DNA of 34,470 nt from Spirochaetae bacterium HGW-Spirochaetae-1 (GCA_002839375.1 PGXY01000004.1:17142-51611); one strand, 5' to 3'; shown: positions 6,985 to 16,387, counted from the stretch's first letter. The notes: generated from the letters alone by a model not told the origin. Made by a program: numbers and translations.

Positions 6985-7020
6985 AGCCGTCCAGAACTTT
7001 GTTCTGAGACGGCCCCTTTT
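6981..7020 (-). terminator. Rho-independent terminator of the coiled-coil gene
   Basis: Read on the minus strand, GGGGCCGTC, CAGAAC, GTTCTG and GACGGC form a long stem ending in TTTTTT, 24 bases after the stop codon of the coiled-coil gene. Confidence 0.85.
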
Positions 7021-7043
7021 CCTGCCAGTGCCCTTCAGGCTCG

Positions 7044-9098
7044 TCACAATGACGTGGTGTTAATTATCAGCCTCACGGAATTTTCATCGATGAGCATCTT
7101 CTTGGCGATTGCATCGGCGCTCCATCCTTTGCCCGAGAGCTCCCGTACGGTCCTGATAAGATGTTCATTCATGTTTTTACCCGGCGCCATTTCCTTATTG
7201 ACCTGTTTGACTATGGGGCTGCCCGTATCAACGGCCTGGATGAACTCCACGAACTCCCGCATCTTTTCATCGGTCCTGACAAACATGTTCTGGAGCTTGA
7301 CATCGGTCTCATCAATCTCCTCGCGCAGTGTTTCAACTTTCTTGAACATGGCATAAATCTGGTCGACCCTTTTCGACATAACCTCGCTGAGTCCGTCAAT
7401 CTCGTCGAATTTATCTTTCAGCTCCTGGATATCATTTCTACGCGTGTTGAGAATGAGCGTCTTCTCTTCCACATCCTGGAGATGTTTAGTCATGTTCTCG
7501 ATTTTCTTGTCGGAACGTTCTATGACTTTCTGATATGTCTTCAGCTTGGTATCAACGGACTTAACGAGAATCTCCGACTTGTTTGCCGATTCAAGGTTCT
7601 TGGTAATGAGATCCTCGTACTCACGCAGCTCTTCGATCCGGGTTTCCAGGTCGGAATAACTCTCCGAAAGGGCATCTATGCGCGCATTGACAAAATCGAT
7701 TTTCGACATATTGTCCTTCATCAAATCTGCCCGTGTCAGCGCCAGGTCGCTTGTTTCCAGGAGGTTCTGAATACTGGCCTCCACGTCGGCCAGCTTGCTC
7801 TTTCTCGCCTGGTAGCTGTGGATCTCGTTATTGATGGCCTTGCGCAATTCCTTGAATTCCTCCGCGTCTTCGGTAAACCGTTCTATGCTCACGGCATCCT
7901 GGTGGGCCTTGTCCAGCATCGTGTTGAGATGCTGGATGGAGTTATCAACTTTTTCAATCATTGAATCCGTTCTGGTAAATATCTTATTGTGCTCCTCGTA
8001 CTGCAGTATCTCGCTCTTGATCTCGGCCAGCCGGTCTTCCATGGTGGAGAAGTCCTTTTTAATTTTCTCCGACAGATTGCCGAATTTCATGTCAATGGCC
8101 TGGTATTCCGAATCAAGAGAGCTGATTTTATTCTCTGCCGTATTGATAAGCCTGTTTTCATGATCGAGTACCTTCTCCTGGAAGTCTTCGATCTTCTTCC
8201 GGATATCCTCGGCCTCTTTTCTCGTGGCCTGTACAATTTCATCTTTTTTGGCGATGGCATGAATGTTGAGATTATCCATTTCGGTACGTATGCGGTTTAC
8301 CTCGCTTTCAAAGGTATCAATGAGGCTCGCCTTGGATTCATCCACATTATCTTCCACATTCTTAAGCTTGCCGTGGATTCGTTCCACCTCACTGTCGAGC
8401 CTGGAAAACATTCCTCCCTTGAGGTCATCAAATTCCTTCACGGCCCTGCTCATATTTTCCTTCATTTCATCGGACTTGATCTTAATATCGGAAAACACGG
8501 TATTTTCCAGATCCGAGAGCGTGGCCTTCAGCGTCATAATCTGCGATTCCCTCTCATTAAACGAGGCCGTGTGCTCATTAACAACACTTGAAAATTCCTC
8601 CATGAGCTCCCGTGACCGCTCTCTCAGCTTGCCGTTGAAGCCGTTGATGATCGCGTTGCTTTCACTTCGAATGCCTGCCACATTTTCCCGCAGGTTCGTA
8701 ATTTTGTCGGTGAGATCGGAAAACTCTTCACGGGCAAGACCTATAAACTCAATCTGTTTGTTGACGTCGCGTGCCGCATGGGATATGACCTTGATATCCT
8801 CCTCGACCTTTTTCAGATTCGTTTTTTCAATGTCTAATCCGCTGAGGCGGTTTTCCACTTCCTTGAGTGAACCGCTCAGATTCACCGTGAGGGCGTTGGA
8901 TTTTTTAATGAGGATATCCATCTCAATGGTGGCATCCTTGAATTTCCTTTTTTCCGTTTCGGCCAGCTTTCTGAAATCATCAAACATCTTACTGGAATAA
9001 CGGCGCAGTTTTGTCATTTTCATGTTTGATTTGTCGATCCTTCGGAAAAGGATCATCATGCCAAGACACACCGCAAAAGTTATTATATTCAGAATCAT
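7044..9098 (-). CDS. SpiroCoCo-type membrane-anchored coiled-coil protein
   Basis: A 684-residue protein with a single N-terminal membrane helix (ILNIITFAVCLGMMILF, residues 2-18), then almost continuous heptad-like coiled coil from about 30 to 640, rich in Glu, Lys, Asp, Ile and Leu with no Cys and hardly any Pro. This matches the spirochaete-specific SpiroCoCo family, thought to be structural; its exact role is not established. The last 40 residues are different: ELSGKGWSADAIAKKMLIDE followed by NSVRLIINT looks like a small helix-turn-helix resembling the DUF2802/sigma-region-4 fold. It is transcribed alone, divergent from the MMPL gene, with a strong terminator. ATG 9098 begins immediately before the membrane helix, which supports it. 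Confidence 0.85.
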   Translation of the reverse strand: MILNIITFAVCLGMMILFRRIDKSNMKMTKLRRYSSKMFDDFRKLAETEKRKFKDATIEMDILIKKSNALTVNLSGSLKEVENRLSGLDIEKTNLKKVEEDIKVISHAARDVNKQIEFIGLAREEFSDLTDKITNLRENVAGIRSESNAIINGFNGKLRERSRELMEEFSSVVNEHTASFNERESQIMTLKATLSDLENTVFSDIKIKSDEMKENMSRAVKEFDDLKGGMFSRLDSEVERIHGKLKNVEDNVDESKASLIDTFESEVNRIRTEMDNLNIHAIAKKDEIVQATRKEAEDIRKKIEDFQEKVLDHENRLINTAENKISSLDSEYQAIDMKFGNLSEKIKKDFSTMEDRLAEIKSEILQYEEHNKIFTRTDSMIEKVDNSIQHLNTMLDKAHQDAVSIERFTEDAEEFKELRKAINNEIHSYQARKSKLADVEASIQNLLETSDLALTRADLMKDNMSKIDFVNARIDALSESYSDLETRIEELREYEDLITKNLESANKSEILVKSVDTKLKTYQKVIERSDKKIENMTKHLQDVEEKTLILNTRRNDIQELKDKFDEIDGLSEVMSKRVDQIYAMFKKVETLREEIDETDVKLQNMFVRTDEKMREFVEFIQAVDTGSPIVKQVNKEMAPGKNMNEHLIRTVRELSGKGWSADAIAKKMLIDENSVRLIINTTSL

Positions 9099-9223
9099 GA
9101 GGCAGTCTCCGGTTTAGTCGTTTTTTGAAATCACCTTATGTCGCATTACAACATATACCTGAAATATATTTACTGGACACATATTCAAGTATAGACTGAT
9201 AAACATTATACACTATACAATTG

Positions 9224-9249
9224 ATAAAATATGTCAATACATATTTTAT
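9224..9249. promoter_or_regulatory. Perfect palindrome between coiled-coil and MMPL genes
   Basis: The arms ATAAAATATGT (9224-9234) and ACATATTTTAT (9239-9249) match perfectly around CAAT. The palindrome overlaps a minus-strand TTGACA (9237-9232), and TATAAT follows on that strand at 9210-9205, with an over-long 21-base spacing. Plus-strand TTGACA at 9287-9292 may serve the MMPL gene. It is a candidate operator for either divergent gene. Confidence 0.5.
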
Positions 9250-9348
9250 GTCACATTAGATAAAATTATTTCATATTAATTATACGTTGACAATTTTTAT
9301 ATTTTGTCCAGAATATTGCCTCGCCTTGGTGCCGGCATTTAACCACGA

Positions 9349-9365
9349 CCCGATAAATATTCGGG
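9349..9365 (+). other. Small hairpin abutting the MMPL ribosome binding site
   Basis: CCCGA / TCGGG with loop TAAATAT ends immediately before AAGGA (9366-9370), the likely ribosome binding site. ATG 9371 also opens a seven-codon frame (MAAIHDK, stop at 9392-9394) that overlaps the MMPL start at 9384. Confidence 0.35.
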
Positions 9366-9383
9366 AAGGAATGGCTGCAATAC

Positions 9384-11726
9384 ATGACAAATAAAACAGA
9401 TCGTTTCATGAACAATATCATCGAGCTTATATTGAAGCACTATCGCGTTGTGTTGATCGGCATCCTTATAGTTTCCATTCCCCTGGGCTATTTCTATTCC
9501 CGGCAGAAATATTTCAACAATATCAATATTTATTTCGATGAAGGCGATACCGAGCTCCGGACATATAAACAATTCCAGAAGACCTACGGGAACGAGGAGC
9601 TGCTGGTCATGGCCTTCAGTGACGGGGACATTCTGACGGAAAAAAATATATCCATCATTCACCGGATATCCTCGTCGCTGGAGGGCCGTCAGGGCGTTCA
9701 GCGCATATTCAGTCTCACCGAAGCCACGGAAGCAGTCAGTACCGGCGACACCATAACCTTCAGCCGTATCATCGATATGGACAGCCTCAGCAGCGCGACA
9801 CTGCCGTTTATTAAAAAGAAGATTTTCAGCAACCCCCTTCTCATAAACAATCTCATCTCCGCCGACGGGAAAACAGCAGCCATTGTGATCGAGCTGACAC
9901 CCGTGCTGGAAAATAATGAGAAATTGCACATACTGAATGATCTGAAGGCCCAGGCCGTAAAGGCGGCGGGCAGCGGCATTCGGCTCCGCTTCGCCGGCCA
10001 GCCGATCCTGGAAGCCCGGATGAACGATCTGACGAGAAAAGACAACCTGCGCTTCACACCGATCATGCTTCTCTTTATTTTTTTCATTCTGAGACTCTCG
10101 CTGAAAAAAACGGGGCTTTCTGTTCTGGTATTGGCGACCCTTATTCTCACCATCGTCTGGGGATTAGGCCTTCTGACCCTCTCGGGTGAGACCATGAACA
10201 TGACAACGGTAGTAATACCACCTGTTCTCCTGGCCATATCCGTGGCTGACGCCATACACATCCTGTCCCATTATCGTGAGATATACATGCTGAACGGGCA
10301 TAAACACCTCGATGCTGTCAGGACTGCCGTAAAGGATGTCTGGCTTCCCTGCCTTTTCACCAGCCTGACAACGGCCATCGGATTTTTTTCATTCGTGACA
10401 GCCACCATAAGACCGCCGAAAATCGTGGGAATATTCACCTCCATCGGTGTCATTATAGCGTACCTGCTTACCATCACCATGATCCCCGCAGCTCTCATTA
10501 TGCTGGAAAAATTCCTCGGGAATGAGCCGGTAACACCCGGGGAGGAAGAAAGAGTACTTTCTGAATCCCGCGGTATCGATTCACCCTTTACAACAGCACT
10601 TGTCCGCCTGGGGTCCTTTATCACATCACATCACCGGGCTGTTTTTATTTTCCTTGTCATTATAATGGCAGTTTCCGTTTACGGTATGTCCCGGCTGCGC
10701 ATCGAAACGAGTTTTGTCAACTATCTGCCCGAGCATGACGAGCTCAGCCAGGACATCAAATATATCGATAAAAACCTGGGGGGCACCATCCCCTTTGTCA
10801 TGCTCATTCAAGCCCGGACCCCTGATCATGACTTTTCCCATCCTGAGAGTCTGCAGCTCCTGAGCGATATTCAGAATGACCTCATGAAAAAACTCCCCCA
10901 CTTCTCATCCACTTTTTCCATTGCCGATTATTTCAAGGAAATCAACCGGGCCTTCAACGACGGTGATGAAAAATATTACCGCATTCCCCATACACGCACC
11001 GATGTGCTGGATTACTGGGAGCTGGCGGAACCTGAAATCCTCGATCATGCCGTAGCTCCCGACATGATGGAGGCACGGATATCCTTCCAGTCTCGGTGGG
11101 GATCAAATGCCCTGGCAAAAAAGTATAACGCCATGATAATAAGTTATATGAAAGAAAAACTTGGAGCGGAGTATTCATACAAGATTACGGGGATAAGTTC
11201 GCTATATCTATCCATGGGGAACAACCTTCAGCGAAGCCAGATAAAAAGCTTTCTCTCGGCCTTCATCATCATTTTCATCATGATGTATTTTGTCTGCGGA
11301 AATTTACGGCTCGCCATTATCAGCATGATTCCCAACCTCTTCCCCATCATGCTGACACTGGGGCTTATGGGGATCATGAATATCCCCCTTGATATCGTCA
11401 CCATTATGATCGCCAGTGTCGTAATAGGGATCGCCGTGGACGACACCATTCATTATATCGTGTGGCTGAAACGCAACTGCGAGGCGGGGATGGACGTACG
11501 GGAAGCGCTGATCAAGTCATACCGTGACACGGGAAAACCCATAGTGATAACATCGGCGGTTCTTGCTTTCGGTTTTTTTATTCTCGTTCTCGGTGCAGTC
11601 CGGCCCACACAGACCTTCGGTCTTCTCACGGCCTTTTCCATGGCAACAGCCCTTTTCGGCGACATTGTTATCTTACCTGCCCTGATCCGGCTTTTCAGGC
11701 CTCCCATTATCAGGACAGGCAAATAA
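9384..11726 (+). CDS. MMPL/RND-superfamily exporter
   Basis: A 780-residue inner-membrane protein with the duplicated RND architecture. It has TM1 at about 18-36, a periplasmic loop to about 215, TM2-6 to about 385, TM7 near 415-435, a second loop, and TM8-12 from about 620 to 770. The charged TM4 motif is SVADAIHILSHY in the first half, and TM10 carries GIAVDDTIHY in the second, as expected for the proton-relay aspartates. It lacks the long docking loops of AcrB and is closer to the MMPL/hydrophobe-export branch that moves lipids or small hydrophobic compounds. The substrate cannot be read from sequence. No membrane-fusion protein or outer-membrane channel gene is adjacent. ATG 9384 is used; ATG 9408 is an alternative. 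It converges on the next gene with an eight-base gap. Confidence 0.85.
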   Translation: MTNKTDRFMNNIIELILKHYRVVLIGILIVSIPLGYFYSRQKYFNNINIYFDEGDTELRTYKQFQKTYGNEELLVMAFSDGDILTEKNISIIHRISSSLEGRQGVQRIFSLTEATEAVSTGDTITFSRIIDMDSLSSATLPFIKKKIFSNPLLINNLISADGKTAAIVIELTPVLENNEKLHILNDLKAQAVKAAGSGIRLRFAGQPILEARMNDLTRKDNLRFTPIMLLFIFFILRLSLKKTGLSVLVLATLILTIVWGLGLLTLSGETMNMTTVVIPPVLLAISVADAIHILSHYREIYMLNGHKHLDAVRTAVKDVWLPCLFTSLTTAIGFFSFVTATIRPPKIVGIFTSIGVIIAYLLTITMIPAALIMLEKFLGNEPVTPGEEERVLSESRGIDSPFTTALVRLGSFITSHHRAVFIFLVIIMAVSVYGMSRLRIETSFVNYLPEHDELSQDIKYIDKNLGGTIPFVMLIQARTPDHDFSHPESLQLLSDIQNDLMKKLPHFSSTFSIADYFKEINRAFNDGDEKYYRIPHTRTDVLDYWELAEPEILDHAVAPDMMEARISFQSRWGSNALAKKYNAMIISYMKEKLGAEYSYKITGISSLYLSMGNNLQRSQIKSFLSAFIIIFIMMYFVCGNLRLAIISMIPNLFPIMLTLGLMGIMNIPLDIVTIMIASVVIGIAVDDTIHYIVWLKRNCEAGMDVREALIKSYRDTGKPIVITSAVLAFGFFILVLGAVRPTQTFGLLTAFSMATALFGDIVILPALIRLFRPPIIRTGK

Positions 11727-11734
11727 AATTCCTA

Positions 11735-12460
11735 TTATTTGCGGCCCTTTAATAGTTCACCGAGCCGGTTCGTCGCATCAGCAACCACCTTCTTTACCGT
11801 GGGGTCCATGGAATTTTTTGCATATACGGGATAAATAATTTCCGACTCGGCCCACTTGCCGGGTGAATAATCATAATTATTCTGAATTACAAAATTGTTC
11901 TTAGTGGAATCAACTCCCATCATGGATTTCATCTGGTTTGTATCGGGGTCCTTGAACTGAACCGCGAATCCGCTGTCTCTCCGTACTGCCGCGTATTTAT
12001 ACTTTTCAGCATGGGCCAGAAACTCATTGATGCCGGGATAGCCGTATGATCCGGAAGTATTAGTCATACCGCTCCTCATCAGGCTCTCCTTGTATTTCTG
12101 AAACTCTCCGGCCTTGAAGGGATTTTCTATTCTTTTCAGGGAGTTTTTATCATTGGGATCATAGGAATAGACAATATCAATATCATCCTCGGTAGTATTA
12201 TCTAAATCGATATAGAAGATAAATATGGTCATATCGTATACAACGATATGGGTCTCCTTATCAACGGATCGGAAAATTGTATAGGCCCCTCCACGGGGAA
12301 GGACATCCTTGTCGAACTCAACATTAAAGAGAAGAGTCTTGTTATAGGAACCCCTTTTATACTGGGCAAACAGGACACCGGAGAAGATAAGAATCGATGT
12401 GCAGATCAAAATGATGCTGTTTCTTAAGGAAATAATTCTTTTCGTGCTGATTGTTTTCAT
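11735..12460 (-). CDS. Membrane-anchored or secreted protein of unknown function
   Basis: A 241-residue protein with a basic N-terminus (MKTISTKRIISLRN), one hydrophobic segment (SIILICTSILIFSGVLFAQ) that is a signal peptide or anchor, then an extracytoplasmic body. The body contains acidic strands (DLDNTTEDDIDIVYSYD), a central charged region, and SDYSPG-like turns near the C-terminus. Nothing identifies a family. ATG 12460 is preferred over the in-frame ATG at 12481 because GAGGGA lies seven bases upstream of it. The gene converges with the MMPL gene without an obvious terminator between them. The 12461-12605 gap has a 5-bp stem GCCTG/CAGGC at 12541-12560 followed by a T-run in the plus direction, of unclear use. 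Confidence 0.7.
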   Translation of the reverse strand: MKTISTKRIISLRNSIILICTSILIFSGVLFAQYKRGSYNKTLLFNVEFDKDVLPRGGAYTIFRSVDKETHIVVYDMTIFIFYIDLDNTTEDDIDIVYSYDPNDKNSLKRIENPFKAGEFQKYKESLMRSGMTNTSGSYGYPGINEFLAHAEKYKYAAVRRDSGFAVQFKDPDTNQMKSMMGVDSTKNNFVIQNNYDYSPGKWAESEIIYPVYAKNSMDPTVKKVVADATNRLGELLKGRK

Positions 12461-12605
12461 GGCCCGTCCCTCATCATTCAAGCTTAACTACCATTCATAG
12501 CTTACCACTCTTTTCAGGCAGCGTCAAGATAAAATGATCCGCCTGCGGGACAATACAGGCTATTTTTTATGGACACACTATACCGATGTGAGAGGTTTTC
12601 CCGTG

Positions 12606-14615
12606 TTATTCAAACAGACCGGCATACCCGGCCGCTACCTGGTCCGAGGTGAATACCACGGCGCATTTTGGCAGGGCTCCAATAAACTGCCGGCCGTAGG
12701 GTTTTGATACAATCCGCGAGTCCAGGACCGCCACAATACCCCGGTCCTGCCTGCTTCGTATGAGCCGGCCAAATCCCTGCTTGAATTTAATCACCGCTTC
12801 CGGGATCTGGTATACGACAAAGGGATTGAGCCCCTGCGTTTTCAGGAGTTCGACGCGGGCCTGAACAGGTGGCGCGTCCGGTACTGAGAAGGGAAGCCGC
12901 ATCATGATAACGCAGCGTACCAGATCGCCGGGAAGGTCGATCCCCTGCCAGTAGGAATGGGTTCCCATGAGTATAGAATCTTCATCACTCATGTACATTT
13001 CCACGGCCTCCGACGACGAAAGGTCGCCCTGGGAATAGATACGGTTCTCCACCAGGTCCGCCAGGAATCCCCTCACCTCTTCAAGCATCTTATATGAGGT
13101 AAAAAGAACCAGGCAATTGCCTTTAACGATCTGTATGATTTCAGCCACGGCCTGGGCGGCCTGCCTGCTGAAGAGGGGCGTGCCCGGTTCCGATATGTCT
13201 TTTTTCACGTAGAGCAGGGCCTGCTTCTGGTAATCAAAGGGTGAGCTTAAGACCACCCCCGTGCAGCGCTCCAGGCCGAGCCTCCCCGATATATAGCCGA
13301 ACTCGCCGTTGACCGCCAGCGTTGCCGAGACAAAAACCGATGAACTGTAGGCGTTCACGACCTCGCGGCGCATGATATCGGCGATCTGGATCGGCTGCCC
13401 CCGCAGGGCCACATCGCCCATGAGGGACGATTCATTTCTTTCTATCCAGTACACGTAGGGATTGTTGTTGTGATAAATGAAATCCACCAGGGCCTCGACA
13501 AAGAGGAAAAAGCGGCCCCTGGCTATATCGAATTCCATGCGGGCGTATTCATCACCGAACTCCTCCTCGGCCTCACTCATGAGAAGCATGAACTCCTTCA
13601 TCTGCCCGACGAGCTCCACGCCGAAATTCAGGGGCTTCAGGCAGCGGAACTGGAGGGAGTCCCGGGGAAAGAGAGTACGCACCTTTTCGAAAAAATATCC
13701 CGCCTCCCGGGCTATGGAAACAAGGAGACCGATGCTCTTCTCACGCAGCTCCATCTCCTGAATGCGCGACAGCAGGCTGTGCCTTTTTTTTCCATGGTGA
13801 AAACGATCCAGTATCTCCGAAAGCAATGTCTGGCTCAGGTTGAATCCCAACTGCGACGAGGCAATATCCTCCACGGAATGGGCCTCGTCAAAAACAACGA
13901 TGTCCGTTTTCGGCAGCAACGTCTTTCCCGAGGCGATATGTGTGAAAAAGAGATAATGGTTCATCACCAAAAGATCGGCCGACTGCCATTCCTTCCGGGC
14001 CTTCTGGTAGGGGCACGACGGGGCAAAGTTGCAGTGATACGAGGCGCAGGCGTCGGACTCGCGACATATCTCGCTCCACAGTTTTCCCGAAACGCGGACA
14101 TCGAAACGGGTAAAGATGGCATCCTCGCCGAAGAGGCGCATGATATTCCCCAACTTCCTGATATCATCCTTGCCCAGGGTCCCCTTTTTCAGGGCAAATT
14201 CAAAGCGACGGCGGCAGGGATAATTGGAGCTCCCGAGACAGAGGGCGTAGGAAATATCAATGCCCAGATGTTTTTTAAAAATCTCTTCAGCCAGGGGAAT
14301 ATCCTTGTCCATGAGCTGCTTCTGCAGCGCCTTCGTCTCCGTGGTGACCGTAACTTTCAGGCCGTTTTCCTTTGCATAGATGAGCGAGGGGATGATATAG
14401 GCCAGGGTTTTTCCCGTGCCGGTGCCGGCCTCGACAATGCCGTTTTCCTTTTCCACGAACCGTTCCAGGATGAACTCGGCCATCTGGAGCTGCTCGGGAC
14501 GGTGCTCATACCGGGGGATGATCCCGCTGAGATACCCCTGGGAACTGAATATTTCTTTCATTCTGTTTTCCGCGGCCTCATACCTTTTCCCGCGATATGA
14601 TTGTCGTGACTGCAT
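12606..14615 (-). CDS. dinG: DinG/XPD-type Fe-S ATP-dependent DNA helicase
   Basis: A 669-residue superfamily 2 helicase of the DinG branch. From ATG 14615, Walker A is VEAGTGTGKT (61-70) and the Walker B DEAH box is VFDEAHSVED (241-250). Four Cys between them (134, 190, 195, 201; NYPCRRR, DACASYHC, APSCPY) fit the 4Fe-4S cluster site. C-terminal motifs include VFVSATL, ILMGTHSYWQGIDLPGD and QGFGRLIRSRQDRG. It unwinds forked DNA or R-loops 5' to 3' in characterised relatives, so a role in replication repair is likely. There is no N-terminal exonuclease domain. The start is uncertain: TTG 14648, ATG 14615 and ATG 14561 are in frame and none has a good ribosome binding site; homology begins near 14561. 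It lies about 100 bases after the aminotransferase and may be read through from it. Confidence 0.85.
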   Translation of the reverse strand: MQSRQSYRGKRYEAAENRMKEIFSSQGYLSGIIPRYEHRPEQLQMAEFILERFVEKENGIVEAGTGTGKTLAYIIPSLIYAKENGLKVTVTTETKALQKQLMDKDIPLAEEIFKKHLGIDISYALCLGSSNYPCRRRFEFALKKGTLGKDDIRKLGNIMRLFGEDAIFTRFDVRVSGKLWSEICRESDACASYHCNFAPSCPYQKARKEWQSADLLVMNHYLFFTHIASGKTLLPKTDIVVFDEAHSVEDIASSQLGFNLSQTLLSEILDRFHHGKKRHSLLSRIQEMELREKSIGLLVSIAREAGYFFEKVRTLFPRDSLQFRCLKPLNFGVELVGQMKEFMLLMSEAEEEFGDEYARMEFDIARGRFFLFVEALVDFIYHNNNPYVYWIERNESSLMGDVALRGQPIQIADIMRREVVNAYSSSVFVSATLAVNGEFGYISGRLGLERCTGVVLSSPFDYQKQALLYVKKDISEPGTPLFSRQAAQAVAEIIQIVKGNCLVLFTSYKMLEEVRGFLADLVENRIYSQGDLSSSEAVEMYMSDEDSILMGTHSYWQGIDLPGDLVRCVIMMRLPFSVPDAPPVQARVELLKTQGLNPFVVYQIPEAVIKFKQGFGRLIRSRQDRGIVAVLDSRIVSKPYGRQFIGALPKCAVVFTSDQVAAGYAGLFE

Positions 14616-14717
14616 ACCGCCGGTGAGAAACAAAGGTGCCGTCGGCAAGGCAAAATTGCAACCTCAATTTAGAGACGGTGATATTTTTGCTTTAGGATAC
14701 AATCCCGTAGAGTATTT

Positions 14718-15578
14718 TCAGATGAATTCAGAGCTTGCCTTCTCGGTAAAGTCACGCATGAGGACTTTTGTCAACTCTCCCGGATTTCCCGTTCCGATCA
14801 TGCGGCCGTCCACGCTCACAACGGGTATGATCTCGGCCCCTGTTCCCGTGAGAAAGCATTCATCGGCCGTATACAGGTCATACTGGGTAAGCCCCGTCTC
14901 CATGCAGGCGAGACCTCTCTGCCCGGCAAGGCCCAGCACCGTGTCGCGGGTAATGCCTCCCAGAGAGCCGAAAAAGGCCGAAGGCGTTTTTACCACGCTC
15001 TGTTTGATGATAAATATATTGTCCCCGGTACACTCGGCGATGAACCCCTGGCGGTTCAGCATGACCGCCTCGAGGCAGCCCGCCTGCTGCGCTTCGATCT
15101 TGGCCAGGATATTGTTGAGATAATTGAGCGATTTTATCCGCGGGTCCAGGCTGTCGGAAGAGATGCGCCGCGACGATGCCGTGATAATCTTTATTCCCTG
15201 TTCATAGTTCTCCCGGGGATAGAGCTGTATATCATCAACGATGATGATAACCGATGCCCTCCGGCATGAAAGGGGATTTATACCCAGGTCTCCCACGCCC
15301 CGGGTAATCAGGAGCCTGATATACCCGTTCTTTTTACGGTTCAGCGCAACGGTTTCCAGTACGGCCTGTTCCATATCCTCCATGGACAGGGGGACGGTGA
15401 GCATAATGGCATGGGCGCTGTCATACAGCCGTACCAGGTGATCCTGGAGCCTGAATATCCTGCTGTTATATATCCGTATGCCCTCGAAAACACCGTCGCC
15501 GTAGAGCACGCCGTGGTCATAGACCGATATTTTGGCCTCTTCTTTTTCGTAAAACCTGCCGTCAATATACACCGTCAT
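14718..15578 (-). CDS. ilvE: Branched-chain amino acid aminotransferase (class IV)
   Basis: A 286-residue fold-type IV PLP enzyme that interconverts Leu, Ile, Val and their keto acids. The PLP-binding lysine is Lys149 in DPRIKSLNYLNN. Glu182 in AECTGDNIF and the phosphate-binding GGITRDTV (207-214) are in place, as is GTGAEIIPV near the C-terminus. Length and motifs fit IlvE; D-amino acid aminotransferase and aminodeoxychorismate lyase share the fold, but the DHGVLYGDGVFEGIRIY start is typical of IlvE. Its ATG overlaps the stop of the TrmB gene by four bases (ATGA), so the two are translationally coupled and the enzyme is probably under TrmB control. Confidence 0.85.
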   Translation of the reverse strand: MTVYIDGRFYEKEEAKISVYDHGVLYGDGVFEGIRIYNSRIFRLQDHLVRLYDSAHAIMLTVPLSMEDMEQAVLETVALNRKKNGYIRLLITRGVGDLGINPLSCRRASVIIIVDDIQLYPRENYEQGIKIITASSRRISSDSLDPRIKSLNYLNNILAKIEAQQAGCLEAVMLNRQGFIAECTGDNIFIIKQSVVKTPSAFFGSLGGITRDTVLGLAGQRGLACMETGLTQYDLYTADECFLTGTGAEIIPVVSVDGRMIGTGNPGELTKVLMRDFTEKASSEFI

Positions 15579-16387
15579 GTTGCCTCCTCGTCATGAAAGA
15601 CATCACGCAGCTTAACATAACCCGCGCCGAAACGTTTGATCAGCTCTTTATCGAAACGCTCCACAATCTTCATGATATATATGTCATGTTTCACATAATC
15701 CTCGGCAAGTGTGACAAAACCGCTGTTCATGCTCCAGGCTCCCTCGACGCGCCGGTCGCGATACACCGTGGCAGTCATGGCCTCGCGGGAGTCCGCAACG
15801 AGGGTAAAACCCCGGCCGCCCTTCTCATCATAGATCGTATCCTCAATGGGGTGCCGGAAAACCTGTCCGGACCCTATGGCCGTCTCGCCGAAATTGACAA
15901 TGGCAACGGGGATACCCCTTTTGGTTTTATCTTTTATGCAGTCCCCGAGCGGAAGAATATCCTCCTTCCACCCCGAAAGGAGTATGTTCGTTTCGGCTTT
16001 CAGGATCATCCGCTCAGCTTTTTCCATGAGATGATCATAGTCGTGGAGGTTCCAGATGTAGGATACGTCTTTCTCAATATATTCCGCCGACAGTTCCCTT
16101 TTCAGGGTATCCAGGGTCGACTCCAGCCTGCTGCGGTGACTCTCGATGAACTCCTGGGGAGGCAGGGGAACATACATTTTCTTCGAATCCACAGAGGAAA
16201 AAGACACGACGCCCTTATCCTCGAGACGCGCCAGCACCTCGTAAATCTTCGACGTGGGAATACCGGAAAGACGGGCGATTTCATAGGCCGTGACCGGATT
16301 GTTCCCGATGAGAGCCATGTATGCCCGCGCCTCGTACTCGGAGAATCCGATTTCGATAAGCTTGTTTAATGTATTGTTAACTACCAT
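15575..16387 (-). CDS. TrmB-family transcriptional regulator
   Basis: A 270-residue regulator. Residues about 1-75 are a winged helix (IGFSEYEARAYMALIG, then IARLSGIPTSKIYEVLARLE), and residues about 100-270 are the TrmB sensor half (NILLSGWKEDILPL, VNFGETAIGSG, ATVYRDRRVEGAW). TrmB proteins usually bind sugars; the effector here is unknown. The start is placed at ATG 16387, not ATG 16396, because the promoter TTGACA-17-GTTAAT ends at 16395 and its expected first transcribed base is the A of ATG 16387, giving a leaderless mRNA. The whole promoter lies inside a palindrome, which suggests autoregulation. It is followed by, and coupled to, the aminotransferase gene. Confidence 0.85.
   Translation of the reverse strand: MVVNNTLNKLIEIGFSEYEARAYMALIGNNPVTAYEIARLSGIPTSKIYEVLARLEDKGVVSFSSVDSKKMYVPLPPQEFIESHRSRLESTLDTLKRELSAEYIEKDVSYIWNLHDYDHLMEKAERMILKAETNILLSGWKEDILPLGDCIKDKTKRGIPVAIVNFGETAIGSGQVFRHPIEDTIYDEKGGRGFTLVADSREAMTATVYRDRRVEGAWSMNSGFVTLAEDYVKHDIYIMKIVERFDKELIKRFGAGYVKLRDVFHDEEAT

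Noticed and set aside
7161-9000. Several long plus-strand frames opposite the coiled-coil gene
   Set aside because: They mirror the Glu/Lys/Leu-rich heptads of the minus-strand gene and have no ribosome binding sites or recognisable domains.
13470-14600. A 376-codon plus-strand open frame
   Set aside because: It is fully antisense to the DinG-type helicase and has no family motifs; GC-rich coding on the other strand creates it.
15593-16369. A 258-codon plus-strand frame
   Set aside because: Antisense to the TrmB gene, whose motifs and promoter are clear.
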